Source: Solirubrobacterales bacterium
GTDB taxonomy: Bacteria; Actinomycetota; Thermoleophilia; Solirubrobacterales; Solirubrobacteraceae
Assembly (NCBI GenBank): GCA_027314825.1
Contig: DAHVAB010000180.1
Location: 1 to 5,746, forward strand
Direction of reading: 5' to 3'
DNA length: 5,746 nt
The position numbers and the translations under genes were made by a program. The notes under the pieces are model-generated. The model saw only the letters and a program-made list of their open reading frames with translations. It was not told the DNA's origin and searched no databases. Position 1 is the first letter of the stretch; the number at the start of each line of letters is the position of its first letter. This document shows, in pieces, positions 4,861 through 5,746 of the stretch.

Positions 4861-5463
4861 GTGTTTACGGGCCTGATCGCGGATCTCGGCGAGGTGGTCG
4901 GCTGCCGCGCCGACGCGGAGGGCGAGACGATCGAGGTGGGTACGAAGCTGGCGAGGGAGCTCTCCGAGGGAGATTCGATCGCGCTCGACGGCGTGTGCTT
5001 GACGGCCACGCGCGTGACTGAGGATGCGTTCGCCGCGCAGGCGATGGCGGAGACGCTGCGCCGCAGCGCGCTGTCGGAGCTGCGGCCGGGGCGGCGGGTG
5101 AACCTGGAGCTGGCGCTGCGCCTCGGCGACAGGCTCGGCGGCCATATCGTGCAGGGTCATGTCGATGGAGTCGGCACTCTCGTGGAGGTGAGGACGGACG
5201 GGTTCGCAAGGGTGCTTGCCGTGGAGGCCGAGCCGGCGCTGCTCGTGCACATGGTGGAGAAGGGCTCGGTCGCGCTGGCCGGCGTGAGCCTGACCGTGAG
5301 CGCGCTGAGCGCAGCGGACCGCTTCGAGGTGTCGCTGATCCCGGAGACCCTGAAGCGGACGACGCTCGGCGCCGCCGCGGTCGGGGATCGCCTGAACATC
5401 GAGGTGGATGTGCTGGCCAAGCACGTCGAGAGGCTCGTGGGCTCTACCCTTAGCGCCAGATGA
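4861..5463 (+). CDS. ribE: Riboflavin synthase, alpha chain
   Basis: This enzyme forms riboflavin by dismutation of two 6,7-dimethyl-8-ribityllumazine molecules, and the family works as a cytoplasmic homotrimer. The 200 residues contain the two tandem lumazine-binding beta barrels. The first has MFTGLI at 1-6 (Phe2), GDSIALDGVCLT at 37-48 and GGHIVQGHVDGVG at 93-105. The second has GSVALAGVSLTVS and ends GDRLNIEVDVLAKHVERL. Residues S39, C46, H95 and H100 correspond to the active-site Ser41, Cys48, His97 and His102 of the E. coli enzyme. The GTG start is fixed by AGGAG and the invariant N-terminal motif. It follows ribD by 10 bases, and its TGA overlaps the next gene's ATG (ATGA), so the ribD-ribE-ribB operon is tightly coupled. 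No anomaly seen. Confidence 0.97.
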   Translation: MFTGLIADLGEVVGCRADAEGETIEVGTKLARELSEGDSIALDGVCLTATRVTEDAFAAQAMAETLRRSALSELRPGRRVNLELALRLGDRLGGHIVQGHVDGVGTLVEVRTDGFARVLAVEAEPALLVHMVEKGSVALAGVSLTVSALSAADRFEVSLIPETLKRTTLGAAAVGDRLNIEVDVLAKHVERLVGSTLSAR

Positions 5464-5746
5464 GCGAGCAGCGGACAGTCAGCCCGTTCGCCACCGTGGA
5501 GGAGGCGATAGAGGAGATCCGGCAGGGCAAGATGGTCGTGGTCTGTGACGATGAGGACCGCGAGAACGAGGGCGACGTGGTGATGGCCGCCCAGTTCGTG
5601 ACGCCGGAGGCGATCAACTTCATGGCCAAGGAGGCGCGCGGCTGGATCTGCCTGGCGCTCAGCCCGCGGCGTTGCGAGGAGCTGGGCCTGGAGCTGATGA
5701 CGGCGAAGAACGAGTCGGCGCTGCAGACGCCGTTCACGGTCACGAT
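5460..5746 (+). CDS. ribB: 3,4-dihydroxy-2-butanone 4-phosphate synthase, N-terminal part (ribB or bifunctional ribBA; truncated by window edge)
   Basis: This enzyme converts ribulose 5-phosphate to 3,4-dihydroxy-2-butanone 4-phosphate plus formate, supplying the four-carbon unit for lumazine. Ninety-five codons are visible and the frame runs off the window. Hallmarks: AIEEIRQGKMVVVCDDEDRE with the acidic DDEDRENEGD motif at 30-39 (Mg2+ and substrate loop), then INFMAKEARGWICLALS and the start of TPFTVT. ATG 5460 overlaps the ribE stop (ATGA) without a good Shine-Dalgarno, so translation is probably coupled. Actinobacteria usually fuse this domain to GTP cyclohydrolase II (ribBA), but the window ends before that could be seen. 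The upstream rpe product or substrate ribulose 5-phosphate is its substrate. Confidence 0.95.
   Translation, partial: MSEQRTVSPFATVEEAIEEIRQGKMVVVCDDEDRENEGDVVMAAQFVTPEAINFMAKEARGWICLALSPRRCEELGLELMTAKNESALQTPFTVT

Overview
The window is strongly GC-rich bacterial DNA, probably from an actinomycete. The class Thermoleophilia (Solirubrobacterales-like) is an inference from composition, gene style and gene order, not from a marker gene. The backbone is the conserved actinobacterial block rsmB - rpe - ribD - ribE - ribB(A). The same order, also interrupted by antisense genes, is known from Mycobacterium tuberculosis (fmu-rpe-ribG-...-ribC-...-ribA2).

Layout. The 3' part of rsmB (16S rRNA m5C methyltransferase) occupies 1-696. 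A 62-bp-period tandem duplication follows and creates a 20-codon mini-ORF (696-758). It leads into a 75-residue zinc-ribbon protein (758-985) and then rpe (982-1665). All of these junctions overlap by 1 or 4 nt (TGATG or ATGA), so translation is probably coupled from rsmB to rpe. A secreted clan GH-A glycosidase-like protein lies on the minus strand (1637-3181), and its 3' end overlaps that of rpe by 29 bp. A roughly 380-bp divergent intergenic region (3182-3564) holds an imperfect GC-rich repeat block and a hairpin. An 11-codon leader ORF (3565-3600) then overlaps the ribD start. ribD (3597-4850), ribE (4861-5463) and the truncated start of ribB/ribBA (5460-end) follow in a tight operon.

How the genes fit together. 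Rpe makes and consumes ribulose 5-phosphate, which RibB converts to the four-carbon precursor of riboflavin. RibD carries out the deaminase and reductase steps on the pyrimidine branch, and RibE makes riboflavin. RsmB and the zinc ribbon are co-transcribed passengers, and the glycosidase is an unrelated insertion.

Most unusual content. (1) Two unrelated enzymes, RsmB and RibD, each carry exactly six 21-bp in-frame units (heptapeptides) in a surface-loop position. The units share a GGYGCGAC-like 5' core, and a related unit occurs in the noncoding repeat block before ribD. (2) Two separate translation-start regions (the zinc-ribbon gene and ribD) are tandemly duplicated, and each duplication gives a tiny upstream ORF whose stop overlaps the true start codon. 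No CRISPR array, RNA gene, insertion sequence or recognisable FMN riboswitch was seen.
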